Counted from the stretch's first letter, positions 53,123 through 61,608 are shown. The stretch is 64,000 bases of DNA from Legionella rubrilucens (GCF_001468125.1 NZ_LNYT01000020.1:209102-273101); one strand, 5' to 3'. A program made the numbers and translations. The notes: generated by a model not told the origin, from the letters alone.

Positions 53123-54916
53123 ATGAAAAGGACCTTATCAGGTTTGATTATGGGCGCGTTGTTTACAACCAGCCTGCATGCCAGTTTTCAAAGCGGCGCG
53201 GACAAAATTATCAATCAGGTCGATCCCGCCATGAACATCGGTGTCGAAGTGGTGGACTTAACCAGCGGCACGACGATTTATCGCCGCAATCCGGCTCGCT
53301 CGTTCATTCCGGCCAGCAACATGAAACTGTTTTCGGATGCTGCGGCCCTGATGGTTCTCGGACCGGATTACCGGTTTAAAAACCAACTCAGCGCAGGGAT
53401 TGGCACTTTGCAGAATGGCGTACTGAACGGCACGCTGTACCTGCATTTACCCGGTGACCCGTCCTTCAGCCGCGAACGCCTGGCCAGCCTGTTGGCTTCC
53501 TTAAAAAACTGGCACATCGACCGGATTGTCGGCAATGTGGTCATTGACAGCAGCCATGCCAATGTTAACCCTTACCCGCCAGGCTGGATGGTGCAGGATC
53601 TGGTTTACAGTTATGGTGCGCCGCTGGCGCCCGTGGTGATTGATGCCAACCGCATGATCGTGACGGTTAATCCCGGCGATAAACCCGGGGCGCCGGCCAT
53701 TGTGGAAGTGGAAGGCGACAAAGGCGGCATCGTCATTAATAATCAGGTCACCACCAAAGACAGAGCCTCCCGGTGCGGCGTGGATTTTTCCATGAACAAG
53801 CAAAATCAACTGACGATACGCGGCTGCGTTGGCGTGGGCCAATGGGCGGTGCAGCAGAAGATGGCCATCCAGAACCCGCTGATTTACGCTCAGGGGTTGA
53901 TCCAGCAGCAACTGAATCAACTCAACATCGTGCATGAAGGCAATGTCACCCTCGGCAGGGCGCCCGCCGGTTCCCTGTTGCTGGCCACCGACACATCCAA
54001 GCCCATTGCCCAGCTCATGGCCGATACCTTAAAGCCCTCCGATAACCTCTATGCCGACAGCCTGTTCCTGCATGCCGCCGCTAAATTACAGGGCACGCCG
54101 GTTAATTGGGCCGATGCACAAAGCATCATTAAAAAATTCCTGCAGCAACAAACCGGTATCCCGTTGCAGAATGCTATCCTGACTGATGGATCCGGCTTGT
54201 CCCGACACGATTTGTTAACGCCGAATCAAACCGTGAGCCTGCTTAAATTTTTATACGAGCGTTTCCCGCTCTCCTATGAATACATCGCCGCCTTGCCAAT
54301 CTCGGGCCGTGATGGCACCTTGCAGCGTCGCTTTAAGCGGCCTGATCAACAGGATCTGGTGCGCGCCAAAACAGGCACCATGACGGGCGTCATCAGTTTG
54401 TCCGGCTACCTTTATACCGCCAATGCACACACCTTAGCCTTTGCGATTTACATTAACCGCCTGCCTGGAACCAAACCTTCGGTGTCTGGACGTTACCGCT
54501 ACGTCGTGGATGCCCTGTGTACGTATTTCCTGCAGCAAAAGCCAAGCAATAATTCCTGGGCGAAGGTCTTTTCAAAACACCCGCGAATCAAGTATCAGCA
54601 AAATCCAACCCAGACTGAACTGCAGCGCAGCCGTCAGGCGAAATGGCGTCGTCTGGAAACCGTGGTTAAGCAGGCTCTGCGAGGGCAGGCGGTGACTATC
54701 CTGTACCGCGGCAATGAACTGGTTCTGAAGGATAATCAGCCCGATGCCAATCGGGTTATGAATGCCCTGCAGAGCCTTCGGAAAAAATACCCCTTTGCCG
54801 TGGCCCTGGCCTCCAAAAACAAACCCGGTTTAACCGGTAAGCCGCTGGTGATGTGGATAGACGAAGCGCCGCTGGCCGCTCAACGGGTTTGGACTATCCG
54901 TGAAGCCACCAGTTAA
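53123..54916 (+). CDS. dacB: D-Ala-D-Ala carboxypeptidase/endopeptidase (PBP4) with C-terminal extension
   Basis: PBP4 trims and cleaves peptidoglycan peptides in the periplasm. The 597-residue precursor has a signal peptide ending near Ala20, the nucleophile Ser65 in 'SNMK' (SxxK), 'SDN' at 306-308 and 'KTG' at 416-418, with the large insert between SxxK and SDN typical of DacB. E. coli DacB is about 477 residues. Here some 120 extra C-terminal residues (from about 475) form a separate basic, helical segment. The ATG at 53123 follows AAGGAAG. Confidence 0.95.
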   Translation: MKRTLSGLIMGALFTTSLHASFQSGADKIINQVDPAMNIGVEVVDLTSGTTIYRRNPARSFIPASNMKLFSDAAALMVLGPDYRFKNQLSAGIGTLQNGVLNGTLYLHLPGDPSFSRERLASLLASLKNWHIDRIVGNVVIDSSHANVNPYPPGWMVQDLVYSYGAPLAPVVIDANRMIVTVNPGDKPGAPAIVEVEGDKGGIVINNQVTTKDRASRCGVDFSMNKQNQLTIRGCVGVGQWAVQQKMAIQNPLIYAQGLIQQQLNQLNIVHEGNVTLGRAPAGSLLLATDTSKPIAQLMADTLKPSDNLYADSLFLHAAAKLQGTPVNWADAQSIIKKFLQQQTGIPLQNAILTDGSGLSRHDLLTPNQTVSLLKFLYERFPLSYEYIAALPISGRDGTLQRRFKRPDQQDLVRAKTGTMTGVISLSGYLYTANAHTLAFAIYINRLPGTKPSVSGRYRYVVDALCTYFLQQKPSNNSWAKVFSKHPRIKYQQNPTQTELQRSRQAKWRRLETVVKQALRGQAVTILYRGNELVLKDNQPDANRVMNALQSLRKKYPFAVALASKNKPGLTGKPLVMWIDEAPLAAQRVWTIREATS

Positions 54917-54923
54917 AGACCCT

Positions 54924-54948
54924 AAAGCGCCTGGTCAACAGGCGCTTT
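54924..54948 (+). terminator. Hairpin terminator after dacB
   Basis: AAAGCGCCTG, loop GTCAA, CAGGCGCTTT makes a perfect 10-bp stem 7 nt after the stop. Only three T's follow the stem top, so termination may be partial. Confidence 0.6.
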
Positions 54949-54961
54949 ACCAAGGTTTATC

Positions 54962-56128
54962 ATGATTCGTCTGATCCTGTTGATTTTCGTGTTGCTGGCT
55001 TCGTTTTCCGGCCAGGCAGCCATTCGCTTTTTAACCATTTCCGATATTCATTACGGCGCCCGGAATACGGATGGCGACGGCCATGATACCAGCCCATCCC
55101 TTCTGAAGCTGGCAATGAAAAAATACGCACAATTGTCGCGACAGGCCGATTTTATTATCACGCTGGGGGACCTTCCCACCCATTTGTTGGGGCAGGTGCC
55201 GGCTAAGGCAGACTATGAACAGGACGTATTCCATGCCTTGTATGAGGCCGATAAGGCTAAACGGCCCCTGTTCTATGTTCCCGGGAACAATGACGCACTG
55301 AAAGGCAATTATCAGCCTTTTAATGCAGCAGGGAAAACGCCGCTCGATTTGGCGGCTGACTGGGATGGAGCCTGTGCTTATTGTGACGGCCTGCTGCTGA
55401 ATGACAGCGGCATGAGCCGTGATGGCTATTATGCCAGTTATGTCACTCCCGGTGATAAGTCCATCATTCTCATTGCATTAAACTCAACCCTGTTCAGTCG
55501 CACCCCTTTTTTCCTCCCTTCCTACCCGCATCAACAGGAAGCGGCTAAAAGGCAATTGCGGTGGTTAAAAAAACAATTATCCACTTACAAAGCCAGGCAA
55601 TTGCTGATTGCCATGCATGTCCCTCCAGGCAATAACCTCAAGGGCGAGCCGATGTGGCATGACATCTACCAACAGGAGTTTATCCGTCTGCTGGATGCGG
55701 CTCAGTCCCATTATGGGCAAATTACCCTGCTGACATCCCATACCCACATGGATGAAATCCGACAAATCAGGCTGTCCAAATCCATGGTGTATGCCTATTC
55801 CACGCCTTCCATCAGTCGTGATCACCACAATTATTCGGGAATGAAACTGTTTAAGCTCGATGAACAGGCCATCCTTGCCGATTTTACGACTTTCTATACC
55901 CGCTCCTTCACAACCTGGAAAAATGATCGTTATGCGGCGCTTCGAGGACCGGATGCGATTTTTCCCCAATGCGCTTCGTCAACGCTGGCTTCCTGCCTGA
56001 ATTCCTTAAGTCCTGTGGCGGTGTGCCATCGTCTGGACGGCGGCCATTATTACGGTGTAAAAAGCGAGAACGTCGCCTCGAACGTCTGCCCGCGCTTTTA
56101 TCAGGTCAATCCGTACAACGCAGGATAA
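54962..56128 (+). CDS. Secreted calcineurin-like metallophosphoesterase
   Basis: The 388-residue precursor has a signal peptide (about 1-19). The metallophosphoesterase motifs are 'ISDIHYGARNTDG' (Asp and His, about 27-39), 'ITLGDLPTHL' (second Asp, about 65-74), 'VPGNNDALKG' (Asn, about 99-108), 'IAMHVPPG' (about 196-203) and 'LTSHTHMDE' (about 240-248). This order resembles acid sphingomyelinase-like phosphodiesterases, but the substrate is not clear. Eight or so Cys residues, several near the C-terminus, suggest disulfides. Confidence 0.85.
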   Translation: MIRLILLIFVLLASFSGQAAIRFLTISDIHYGARNTDGDGHDTSPSLLKLAMKKYAQLSRQADFIITLGDLPTHLLGQVPAKADYEQDVFHALYEADKAKRPLFYVPGNNDALKGNYQPFNAAGKTPLDLAADWDGACAYCDGLLLNDSGMSRDGYYASYVTPGDKSIILIALNSTLFSRTPFFLPSYPHQQEAAKRQLRWLKKQLSTYKARQLLIAMHVPPGNNLKGEPMWHDIYQQEFIRLLDAAQSHYGQITLLTSHTHMDEIRQIRLSKSMVYAYSTPSISRDHHNYSGMKLFKLDEQAILADFTTFYTRSFTTWKNDRYAALRGPDAIFPQCASSTLASCLNSLSPVAVCHRLDGGHYYGVKSENVASNVCPRFYQVNPYNAG

Positions 56129-56151
56129 GCTGTGGTTTCCTCATCGTTGCC

Positions 56152-56178
56152 TTGTCAAAACCCAATTTTTGCTATAAT
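56152..56178 (+). promoter_or_regulatory. Promoter of the coiled-coil gene
   Basis: TGCTATAAT (56170-56178) is a perfect extended -10 element. TTGTCA (56152-56157) lies 15 nt upstream of the hexamer, slightly short for a -35, which an extended -10 tolerates. The start site would be near 56185, 26 nt before the ATG. Confidence 0.5.
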
Positions 56179-56210
56179 TCAAAGTGTTCCTATAAAAATT
56201 AGTCAACATT

Positions 56211-57398
56211 ATGCTTTCAACAGCACGAATAAAATCAACTACGCTGTCGAATGAGGGATGGTTTAACAGGAAAAGCCTGTTAAATCTCATGAATGAAGTG
56301 CTTTTGCTCCTGGCTCTCATCGCCCGCCATGAAAGCAAGGCCAATCAGGCATTGGTTGAGCAATGGCTGCAAAAAGTCTTACGTACCGTTTCCCTGTGTT
56401 TTGACAGTGGATCCCCTGAGAATATGGGATGCCTGGCCAAATTCATCCGTAGTGGTAAAGAGGGGTGGGTTATTTTTGAGGAAGAGGATTGGGCCGTGTT
56501 ACACGGGATTCTGGTGCCTTCCTGCACGGGGTCAATGGCCAATCTTAAGTCGCGATGCCTTCATGAACTACAGCATTTTATCGCAGCGGCCAGTCTGAAT
56601 AAAAAAAACCCTAAACCAAATGACATCATGGCGGCGGGCATTCACCAGTTACTTTTTCAGGAGCAATTGACGGCTTACCTTAAGTCATTTCACGCCGCAC
56701 CCGCCAAAGCAGAGGAGATGCCCAAGTTAACCAAGGCGGTTACTGTGTTGATCATTTATTTTTTAAAAGCCGTGGGTATGGCATTGACGCCGCTTGCTGT
56801 GTTAAGAAAAGACAATAAATACTATTCCCATTTAAAAAGCGGAAAACAAATCCAAACGGTTACCACCCGCCTTCGCGATGCCGCGGTGGACGTAGCCGAT
56901 GCCTGCCGGCAAGCTGTTTTTCTGCGAAATAACCAGACTGACATTGAACGTCAGGCGTTGACGGTTGTTAACGCCGCATCCCAGTTAGCGATTGAATTCA
57001 CCCTGAAATCCTCGGAACGCTCGTTGAAACTGGTAAAGGAACGTTTGGCAGCCAAGAAAAAAGCCCTGGGTGAGGCATCGGAAAAGGCCAGCGGCCTGCA
57101 AAAGGAAATAAAAAAGCTGCGCAGTGAAAATCAACAACTCAAACAGCAACTTAAAATTGAAGCCAACCTGCTGGAAGCATTAAGGCAGGAATTTGTTACA
57201 CGGAATAAAGAAGCCCTTCATCTCAGGGAAGAAATTCAGCAGGTTAAAACCGAAACGTCAGGGGTTAAAAATGAACTGCTGCGTCTGCAAAGCCTCATGG
57301 AGCAGGAACAAAGCCGGCAGAAGGCGGCGCAGGTAAAAAATTTTGACAAGGATTTGACGCGTTACAGTAAATCGCCCTCCAAACGGCTTAAACCCTAG
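56211..57398 (+). CDS. Orphan helical protein with C-terminal coiled coil; possible effector
   Basis: The 395-residue protein has no signal peptide. Residues 1-230 are helical and globular, with one hydrophobic stretch (about 175-200, 'AVTVLIIYFLKAVGMALTPL'). Residues about 255-370 form a long heptad-rich coiled coil of Lys, Glu, Gln and Leu, and a basic tail 'RYSKSPSKRLKP' ends it. I recognise no family. Orphan coiled-coil proteins with their own promoter are frequent among Dot/Icm substrates. The last 11 nt overlap the convergent 2H-phosphoesterase gene. Confidence 0.65.
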   Translation: MLSTARIKSTTLSNEGWFNRKSLLNLMNEVLLLLALIARHESKANQALVEQWLQKVLRTVSLCFDSGSPENMGCLAKFIRSGKEGWVIFEEEDWAVLHGILVPSCTGSMANLKSRCLHELQHFIAAASLNKKNPKPNDIMAAGIHQLLFQEQLTAYLKSFHAAPAKAEEMPKLTKAVTVLIIYFLKAVGMALTPLAVLRKDNKYYSHLKSGKQIQTVTTRLRDAAVDVADACRQAVFLRNNQTDIERQALTVVNAASQLAIEFTLKSSERSLKLVKERLAAKKKALGEASEKASGLQKEIKKLRSENQQLKQQLKIEANLLEALRQEFVTRNKEALHLREEIQQVKTETSGVKNELLRLQSLMEQEQSRQKAAQVKNFDKDLTRYSKSPSKRLKP

Positions 57399-58155
57399 CT
57401 TTTTTGCGCAGTGACAGTTTGAAATGCGCAAACGGCTGTGTGATTTGCCCCAAGGCATCCGCATAGCCAATACCAATCGCTGATGCCTTGAATTGCAGAG
57501 GTTTCAATTGCCGGTATTCTTTAATTAAAGTATTTATTTCCTCGTGAAAAGCCGCAGCTTCCGTGGCATTCTTAAACGGTTTGGCCATCAGGGTGATGTG
57601 GGGGGCGTATTCAAAAAACACATTCGGGCTGCCGTAAAGGCTGAAAGCCTGGCGTTTAACGGGGTTATTCATCGCCCAATCGGGGATGGGCATCGTGTTG
57701 TCCCGCAGCGAATTCAATTGCAGCACGGCTTCATCACTCATCTGCTGCAGGTAATGGTTACCGCCACGCTCCTGATGCGGTAAATCAATGCCCAGCATGA
57801 CGTAATTTCCCTCCGTGACATAGAGCGACGTGGTTTTTAGTTCCACTGCGTGCCAGAATTTGGCCAGAAAGGCTACTCGTTTGACCAGTTGCGGGATGTT
57901 TTTATCGGGGTAATCGGCAAGGTAAAGCGTGACATGCAGCGGGTAAGCGTGCAAAAAAGGCTCTATCTGGTATTTCTTAAAAACCCCCTTGCTTTTTAAA
58001 AAGTGATTAAACTGCTCGATGGATTGATAAACAGCGAGATTATCCAATTCGACATAGACATTCACACTACGGGCAAAAGCGTGCGGTATCAGAAACATCA
58101 GCGTCAGGCAAATCAGTCGTTTCAACAGGGAATGAGCGTTGTTTGTTTTCATCAT
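57388..58155 (-). CDS. Secreted 2H-phosphoesterase-like protein
   Basis: The 255-residue precursor (ATG 58155; ATG 58152 also possible) has a signal peptide ending near 'HAFA' (about residue 28). Two HxT motifs, 'PLHVTLYLAD' and 'APHITLMAKP', about 110 residues apart, are the diagnostic pair of the 2H phosphoesterase/2'-5' RNA ligase fold. Export is unusual because most 2H enzymes act on RNA or cyclic nucleotides in the cytoplasm. Its start 10 nt after the dipeptidase stop suggests an operon; an upstream in-frame start at 58209 would overlap the dipeptidase gene. Confidence 0.75.
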   Translation of the reverse strand: MMKTNNAHSLLKRLICLTLMFLIPHAFARSVNVYVELDNLAVYQSIEQFNHFLKSKGVFKKYQIEPFLHAYPLHVTLYLADYPDKNIPQLVKRVAFLAKFWHAVELKTTSLYVTEGNYVMLGIDLPHQERGGNHYLQQMSDEAVLQLNSLRDNTMPIPDWAMNNPVKRQAFSLYGSPNVFFEYAPHITLMAKPFKNATEAAAFHEEINTLIKEYRQLKPLQFKASAIGIGYADALGQITQPFAHFKLSLRKKARV

Positions 58156-58165
58156 AAAAACCCGG

Positions 58166-58891
58166 CTAATGGACGGTAAAATCAAAATAAGTCTGAGGAT
58201 AAGGTTCATTTCTCAAGGTGAAGTGCCACCATTCCTTACTATAAGGTTTAAATCCCTGGGCCATCATCAATTGCCTGAGCAACAGGCGGTTTTGTCGCTG
58301 GATTGCGGTTAACCCGCGATAAAAAACATGGGCGCTTGGGTCTAAGCAATCGAAACGGGTGCCGGTATTAATGGAATCATCGTCAACGTGCTGATTGGTT
58401 TTACTGTAACAGGTGCCGTTAATGCGTAGTGGGTAGTGGCCGCGCTGGTTCAGTTTCACCAGGGTTAAATCGACCGTGCTGCCGCGGCTGTGGCCTGAGG
58501 CGAGTGAAATATAGCCCTTGGCAAAGAGTGTATTTTTTTCTTCGCGCGGGTAATACCACGTTTTGGTGGCGGTGTTACTGGATTGACTCCATTGGTAAAA
58601 GGCTTTCACCGCGCGGCGGGGGCGGTAACAATCGTAGACTTTTAATGTATACCCTTTTTTTAAAGCGGCTTTTTCGACTAAGGCGAGTTGCCTTGCGGCT
58701 TCCCGGGTCAGAATACACCGCCCCGTTCGATAACCCGGAACGCGCTGTCCGGTAAAATTGTTGGCACTGGCATAGCGCAGGTCTTCAATGATTTCGGGCG
58801 CTACCGGGTGCAGATAGACAAAGCCTGTCGGCAAAGCACACGCTGCTGCAGTCCATAATAAGGTTAGCAGGGTAACAAACAAAGGGCGCAT
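58166..58891 (-). CDS. ddpX: Periplasmic D-alanyl-D-alanine dipeptidase (VanX/DdpX type)
   Basis: This zinc enzyme hydrolyses free D-Ala-D-Ala. The 241-residue precursor has a signal peptide (about 1-19). The motif 'SGHSRGSTVDLTL' (SxHxxGxxxD, zinc His and Asp, about 131-143) and 'EWWHFTL' (catalytic Glu and zinc His, about 223-229) are complete, along with 'VYDCYRPRRAV' (about 84-94). The signal peptide points to turnover of periplasmic peptide (DdpX-like recycling) and argues against VanX-type glycopeptide resistance, which needs a cytoplasmic enzyme and a D-Ala-D-Lac ligase. Confidence 0.92.
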   Translation of the reverse strand: MRPLFVTLLTLLWTAAACALPTGFVYLHPVAPEIIEDLRYASANNFTGQRVPGYRTGRCILTREAARQLALVEKAALKKGYTLKVYDCYRPRRAVKAFYQWSQSSNTATKTWYYPREEKNTLFAKGYISLASGHSRGSTVDLTLVKLNQRGHYPLRINGTCYSKTNQHVDDDSINTGTRFDCLDPSAHVFYRGLTAIQRQNRLLLRQLMMAQGFKPYSKEWWHFTLRNEPYPQTYFDFTVH

Positions 58892-59005
58892 GGCGTCCTG
58901 CCAGTGATTAGGGGAAGACTAACTATAATCAATCTTTTCAAACGTTGGCAAGCGATGAAAGGGCGTCTGTCAGAGAATAAATTGAGCCAGAACGCCTCAT
59001 TCCCC

Positions 59006-59034
59006 TTGCAACTTTTTTCCAAATTGTCTATTTT
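59006..59034 (+). promoter_or_regulatory. Promoter of the 621-codon orphan gene
   Basis: TTGCAA (59006-59011) and TATTTT (59029-59034) with exactly 17 nt between them, about 30 nt before the ATG at 59066. Confidence 0.5.
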
Positions 59035-59065
59035 ATGACATTTTTTTTGATTGGCGGTAGTGATT

Positions 59066-60916
59066 ATGAAAAAGACATCAACTGAAAAGGCTGGCATGGG
59101 GTTTATCGATCTTATTCTTAAAAAACATCAGAAAAAAGAGAAAGAATTCCCGCAGGATAGGCTTCAGGAATCCCCGGAAGAACTGATCCCATCCATTGAG
59201 GACTTTCAAACAAAAAATGACGCCACGGAAACTGGAAAAACGCTGGGTGAGCGGGATGAAATCCTTGAGGAAAATGAGAGCATACTATTTCATACCGACA
59301 GTGAAATTACAACGGCTGCCGCATTACCCACCCCCACATTTTCACCAGAACCGAGGATTAAGAAAGTCGGAGATACCGAACACGTAAATGCGTTGACCAA
59401 AAGTGAGATGGCGGACAACAAGATGACTGCAGCTGCGGTATTGCACAGTAAGTTCACTCTGTCAGAGCCGGCCATTAAAAAAGTCGAAAGAACCGAAACT
59501 ACTATCCCTCGAGCCACAAGCGAGATAGCGGTAAAGGGTGAAAGGACGTTGGCCTACACGGCCTCATTTACCCAAAAAAAATTAAGGGAACTGAAAAGCC
59601 TGGAGCAGTTGTATCTACCAAAAGACCTTCCCCGCAAAAGCAGTGAACCGCCCGCGTCGTTTTCCCAACTCACCCGGGCTGACACGGTGGACAGCACCGT
59701 AACGCCTTATTTTATTGATTCGCTGACTCGAAAAAATTCGCAAATGGAGCTGGTTACGGTCGATCCCTCGGCGCCAAGTTACCTGCTATCGCGTCAGGCT
59801 TCTGTTGATGAAGCAGGCTTTAAGGCGTCCATGAGCTATGATTGTGTACCGCCTTCGCGTAAGCCGCCTGAAGAGCCTGGCATGGAGGCAGTGCAACAGC
59901 CTCAGCTCATACCGGACGTTCCCATCAGCCAGTTAATCATAAAAAAAGTGACCGCTCCCGATAATGATTTTAAAAATAATTTCTCACTGAATGGCTATAC
60001 CTGCTGGCATGATAACACGAGTCTTGTTCGTGAAAATGTCAAGCTGTATAAGCAGAAATCCAGGCTTGAATCCATTCAGGAACTCCGAAAACTGCTTGAG
60101 CATCTGCTGGATAACAACGCTTATAAAAATCTTAAAGCGATTCAAAAGAGCAGAATTAACCTTGATGAAAGCAGACATCGTTCGTTGAACTGGTTGCTTC
60201 TTTTAACGGAGATTAGTGCGATAATCCAAGTTTTTGATTCTACAACCGGGGAAAAGTTTGCTAAGCCTTTGCCCATAATAACCATGCATCAGTGGCTACC
60301 AACCCAGGGAATGGCTCATGTCTTACGCTTGATCAACTTTAATATTCAAGAGATTGAGATTTACAAGATGATTATCTCTTTTTTTGAACTATTTGCCGAT
60401 GAAAAGACCAAAAAGGACGCCAGGTTACTTTTTTTAGAGCAGGTTATTGGCGATTTAAAACAAATTGAAAAGGAACTTTCTGAGGTTGACCTGGATATGG
60501 GGCAATTTGCACACATTAAATATTTAACGATTGATGCTTTTAAAGAAGACTCATCTCATGGTGAGGGCCATCTGTCTCATGCTTATCCTTTTGAATTTGC
60601 TGATGTGCTCAACTGGTTGCGAGCTCTTGAGTTGCCTAAGCTTAAAAGTGTCATTATTGATGATTTTATTGATAATCAATTTAAATCCAATTTTGCCGTG
60701 CTGGTGGGTTTTTTGCAGAAAAACAGCAGCAGTTTAAAGACAGTCATTTTGGGCAAGTGCTTTTCCGAGGACGATCGGGAATTCCTTAAAAATAAATTGC
60801 CAACAGTGAAAATTGCGCTTCAGTCGGAGGCTGTCCCCAAAAAACAGCTTGGGTTTTTTAAGAAAGAAGCCAAACCGACGCTCAGTCCTGCGACCAGTGT
60901 ACTGAAATTTGCCTGA
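59066..60916 (+). CDS. Orphan 616-residue protein with internal repeat; possible effector
   Basis: The protein (ATG 59066; GTG 59051 is an alternative) has no signal peptide or membrane helix. A disordered, Glu/Thr/Ser/Pro-rich N-terminal part (about 1-290) contains a two-copy repeat with a 38-residue period (copies beginning at residues 83 and 121). A helical middle (about 330-480) follows, then a leucine-rich-repeat-like end with 'LPKLKSVIIDDFIDNQFKSN' and 'SSSLKTVILGKCFSEDDREF' in pattern (about 535-590). I recognise no family. Size, architecture and lack of relatives nearby fit a secreted effector, but that is inference. Confidence 0.7.
   Translation: MKKTSTEKAGMGFIDLILKKHQKKEKEFPQDRLQESPEELIPSIEDFQTKNDATETGKTLGERDEILEENESILFHTDSEITTAAALPTPTFSPEPRIKKVGDTEHVNALTKSEMADNKMTAAAVLHSKFTLSEPAIKKVERTETTIPRATSEIAVKGERTLAYTASFTQKKLRELKSLEQLYLPKDLPRKSSEPPASFSQLTRADTVDSTVTPYFIDSLTRKNSQMELVTVDPSAPSYLLSRQASVDEAGFKASMSYDCVPPSRKPPEEPGMEAVQQPQLIPDVPISQLIIKKVTAPDNDFKNNFSLNGYTCWHDNTSLVRENVKLYKQKSRLESIQELRKLLEHLLDNNAYKNLKAIQKSRINLDESRHRSLNWLLLLTEISAIIQVFDSTTGEKFAKPLPIITMHQWLPTQGMAHVLRLINFNIQEIEIYKMIISFFELFADEKTKKDARLLFLEQVIGDLKQIEKELSEVDLDMGQFAHIKYLTIDAFKEDSSHGEGHLSHAYPFEFADVLNWLRALELPKLKSVIIDDFIDNQFKSNFAVLVGFLQKNSSSLKTVILGKCFSEDDREFLKNKLPTVKIALQSEAVPKKQLGFFKKEAKPTLSPATSVLKFA
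59312..59527 (+). repeat. Two-copy coding repeat, 114-nt period
   Basis: Within the orphan gene, two diverged copies of about 34 residues align: both start T-A-A-A-hydrophobic, contain Phe-(Ser/Thr)-x-(Glu/Pro)-Glu/Pro...Ile-Lys-Lys-Val and end Ser-Glu-(Met/Ile). Conservation of IKKV in both copies suggests a short binding motif. Confidence 0.65.
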
Positions 60917-60923
60917 TGCTCGA

Positions 60924-61478
60924 TTAGCTGACGGTTTTATCCGTCACCCGGCTTTCAAGATAAGGGATAAACAAGCGTAAGGCCTGCTGGAACCAGGGCG
61001 TGAACTGCTCTGGTTCGTCATGGACCCATTGCTTCAGATAAGCCAGCGTTACCCATTGCACAGCCTGGGCTTCGTCTTGATTGAAGGGTATCGTGTCGCT
61101 CTCGTAAGTGCCTGCCAGCACGTAATCGAGTTCGTTTTCAAATAAACCATTATTAAATACCGCCACATAATGAAATTTACCCACGGTATGAAGCGTGGTT
61201 TTAATCCCCATCTCTTCATAAAGGCGGCGTTCAGCGGCTGAAACAACGCTTTCCTCTGGCGTTGGATGCGAACAGCAGGTATTGGTCCATAAACCGCCTG
61301 AATGGTATTTACTCTGTTGACGTTGCTGTAAAAGAATTTCAAACCGGTCTTGCCGCCGGCGGTAAATAAACACGGAAAAAGCACGATGCAGCATGGCGTA
61401 TTGATGCGCCGACAGCTTGTCGATGGTTCCCAGTACTTCGTCATCTGGTGTAATCAGCACCACATGAGGATTATTCAT
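60924..61478 (-). CDS. idi: Isopentenyl-diphosphate delta-isomerase, type I
   Basis: Idi interconverts IPP and DMAPP, required where IPP is the sole product, as in the mevalonate pathway. The 184-residue Nudix-fold protein has 'GLWTNTCCSHPTPEES' (active Cys, about 82-97), the Nudix box with 'AAERRLYEEMGI' (about 102-113) and 'NELDYVLAGT' (catalytic Glu, about 137). It diverges from the mevalonate kinase gene across 130 nt. Confidence 0.95.
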   Translation of the reverse strand: MNNPHVVLITPDDEVLGTIDKLSAHQYAMLHRAFSVFIYRRRQDRFEILLQQRQQSKYHSGGLWTNTCCSHPTPEESVVSAAERRLYEEMGIKTTLHTVGKFHYVAVFNNGLFENELDYVLAGTYESDTIPFNQDEAQAVQWVTLAYLKQWVHDEPEQFTPWFQQALRLFIPYLESRVTDKTVS

Positions 61479-61568
61479 TCATTCGTCCCCGTTCACCCGA
61501 TGGGTATTAAGAGTATAGACTGTGCGCCAGGCTTTTTTGAATAAAAATTAATCAAATTGATGGCGCTA

Positions 61569-61577
61569 TGCTATAGT
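61569..61577 (+). promoter_or_regulatory. Extended -10 element of the mevalonate kinase gene
   Basis: TGCTATAGT, a TGn-extended -10 box with five of six hexamer matches, lies 31 nt before the ATG in the divergent idi/mvk gap. No convincing -35 seen. Confidence 0.42.
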
Positions 61578-61608
61578 TAATTAGGTTAATTTATCAGAAC
61601 GGCATTTT

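Noticed and set aside
56129-59065. PmrA- or CpxR-type operators upstream of effector candidates
   Set aside because: No convincing tandem motif was seen by eye in the gaps at 56129-56210 or 58892-59065.
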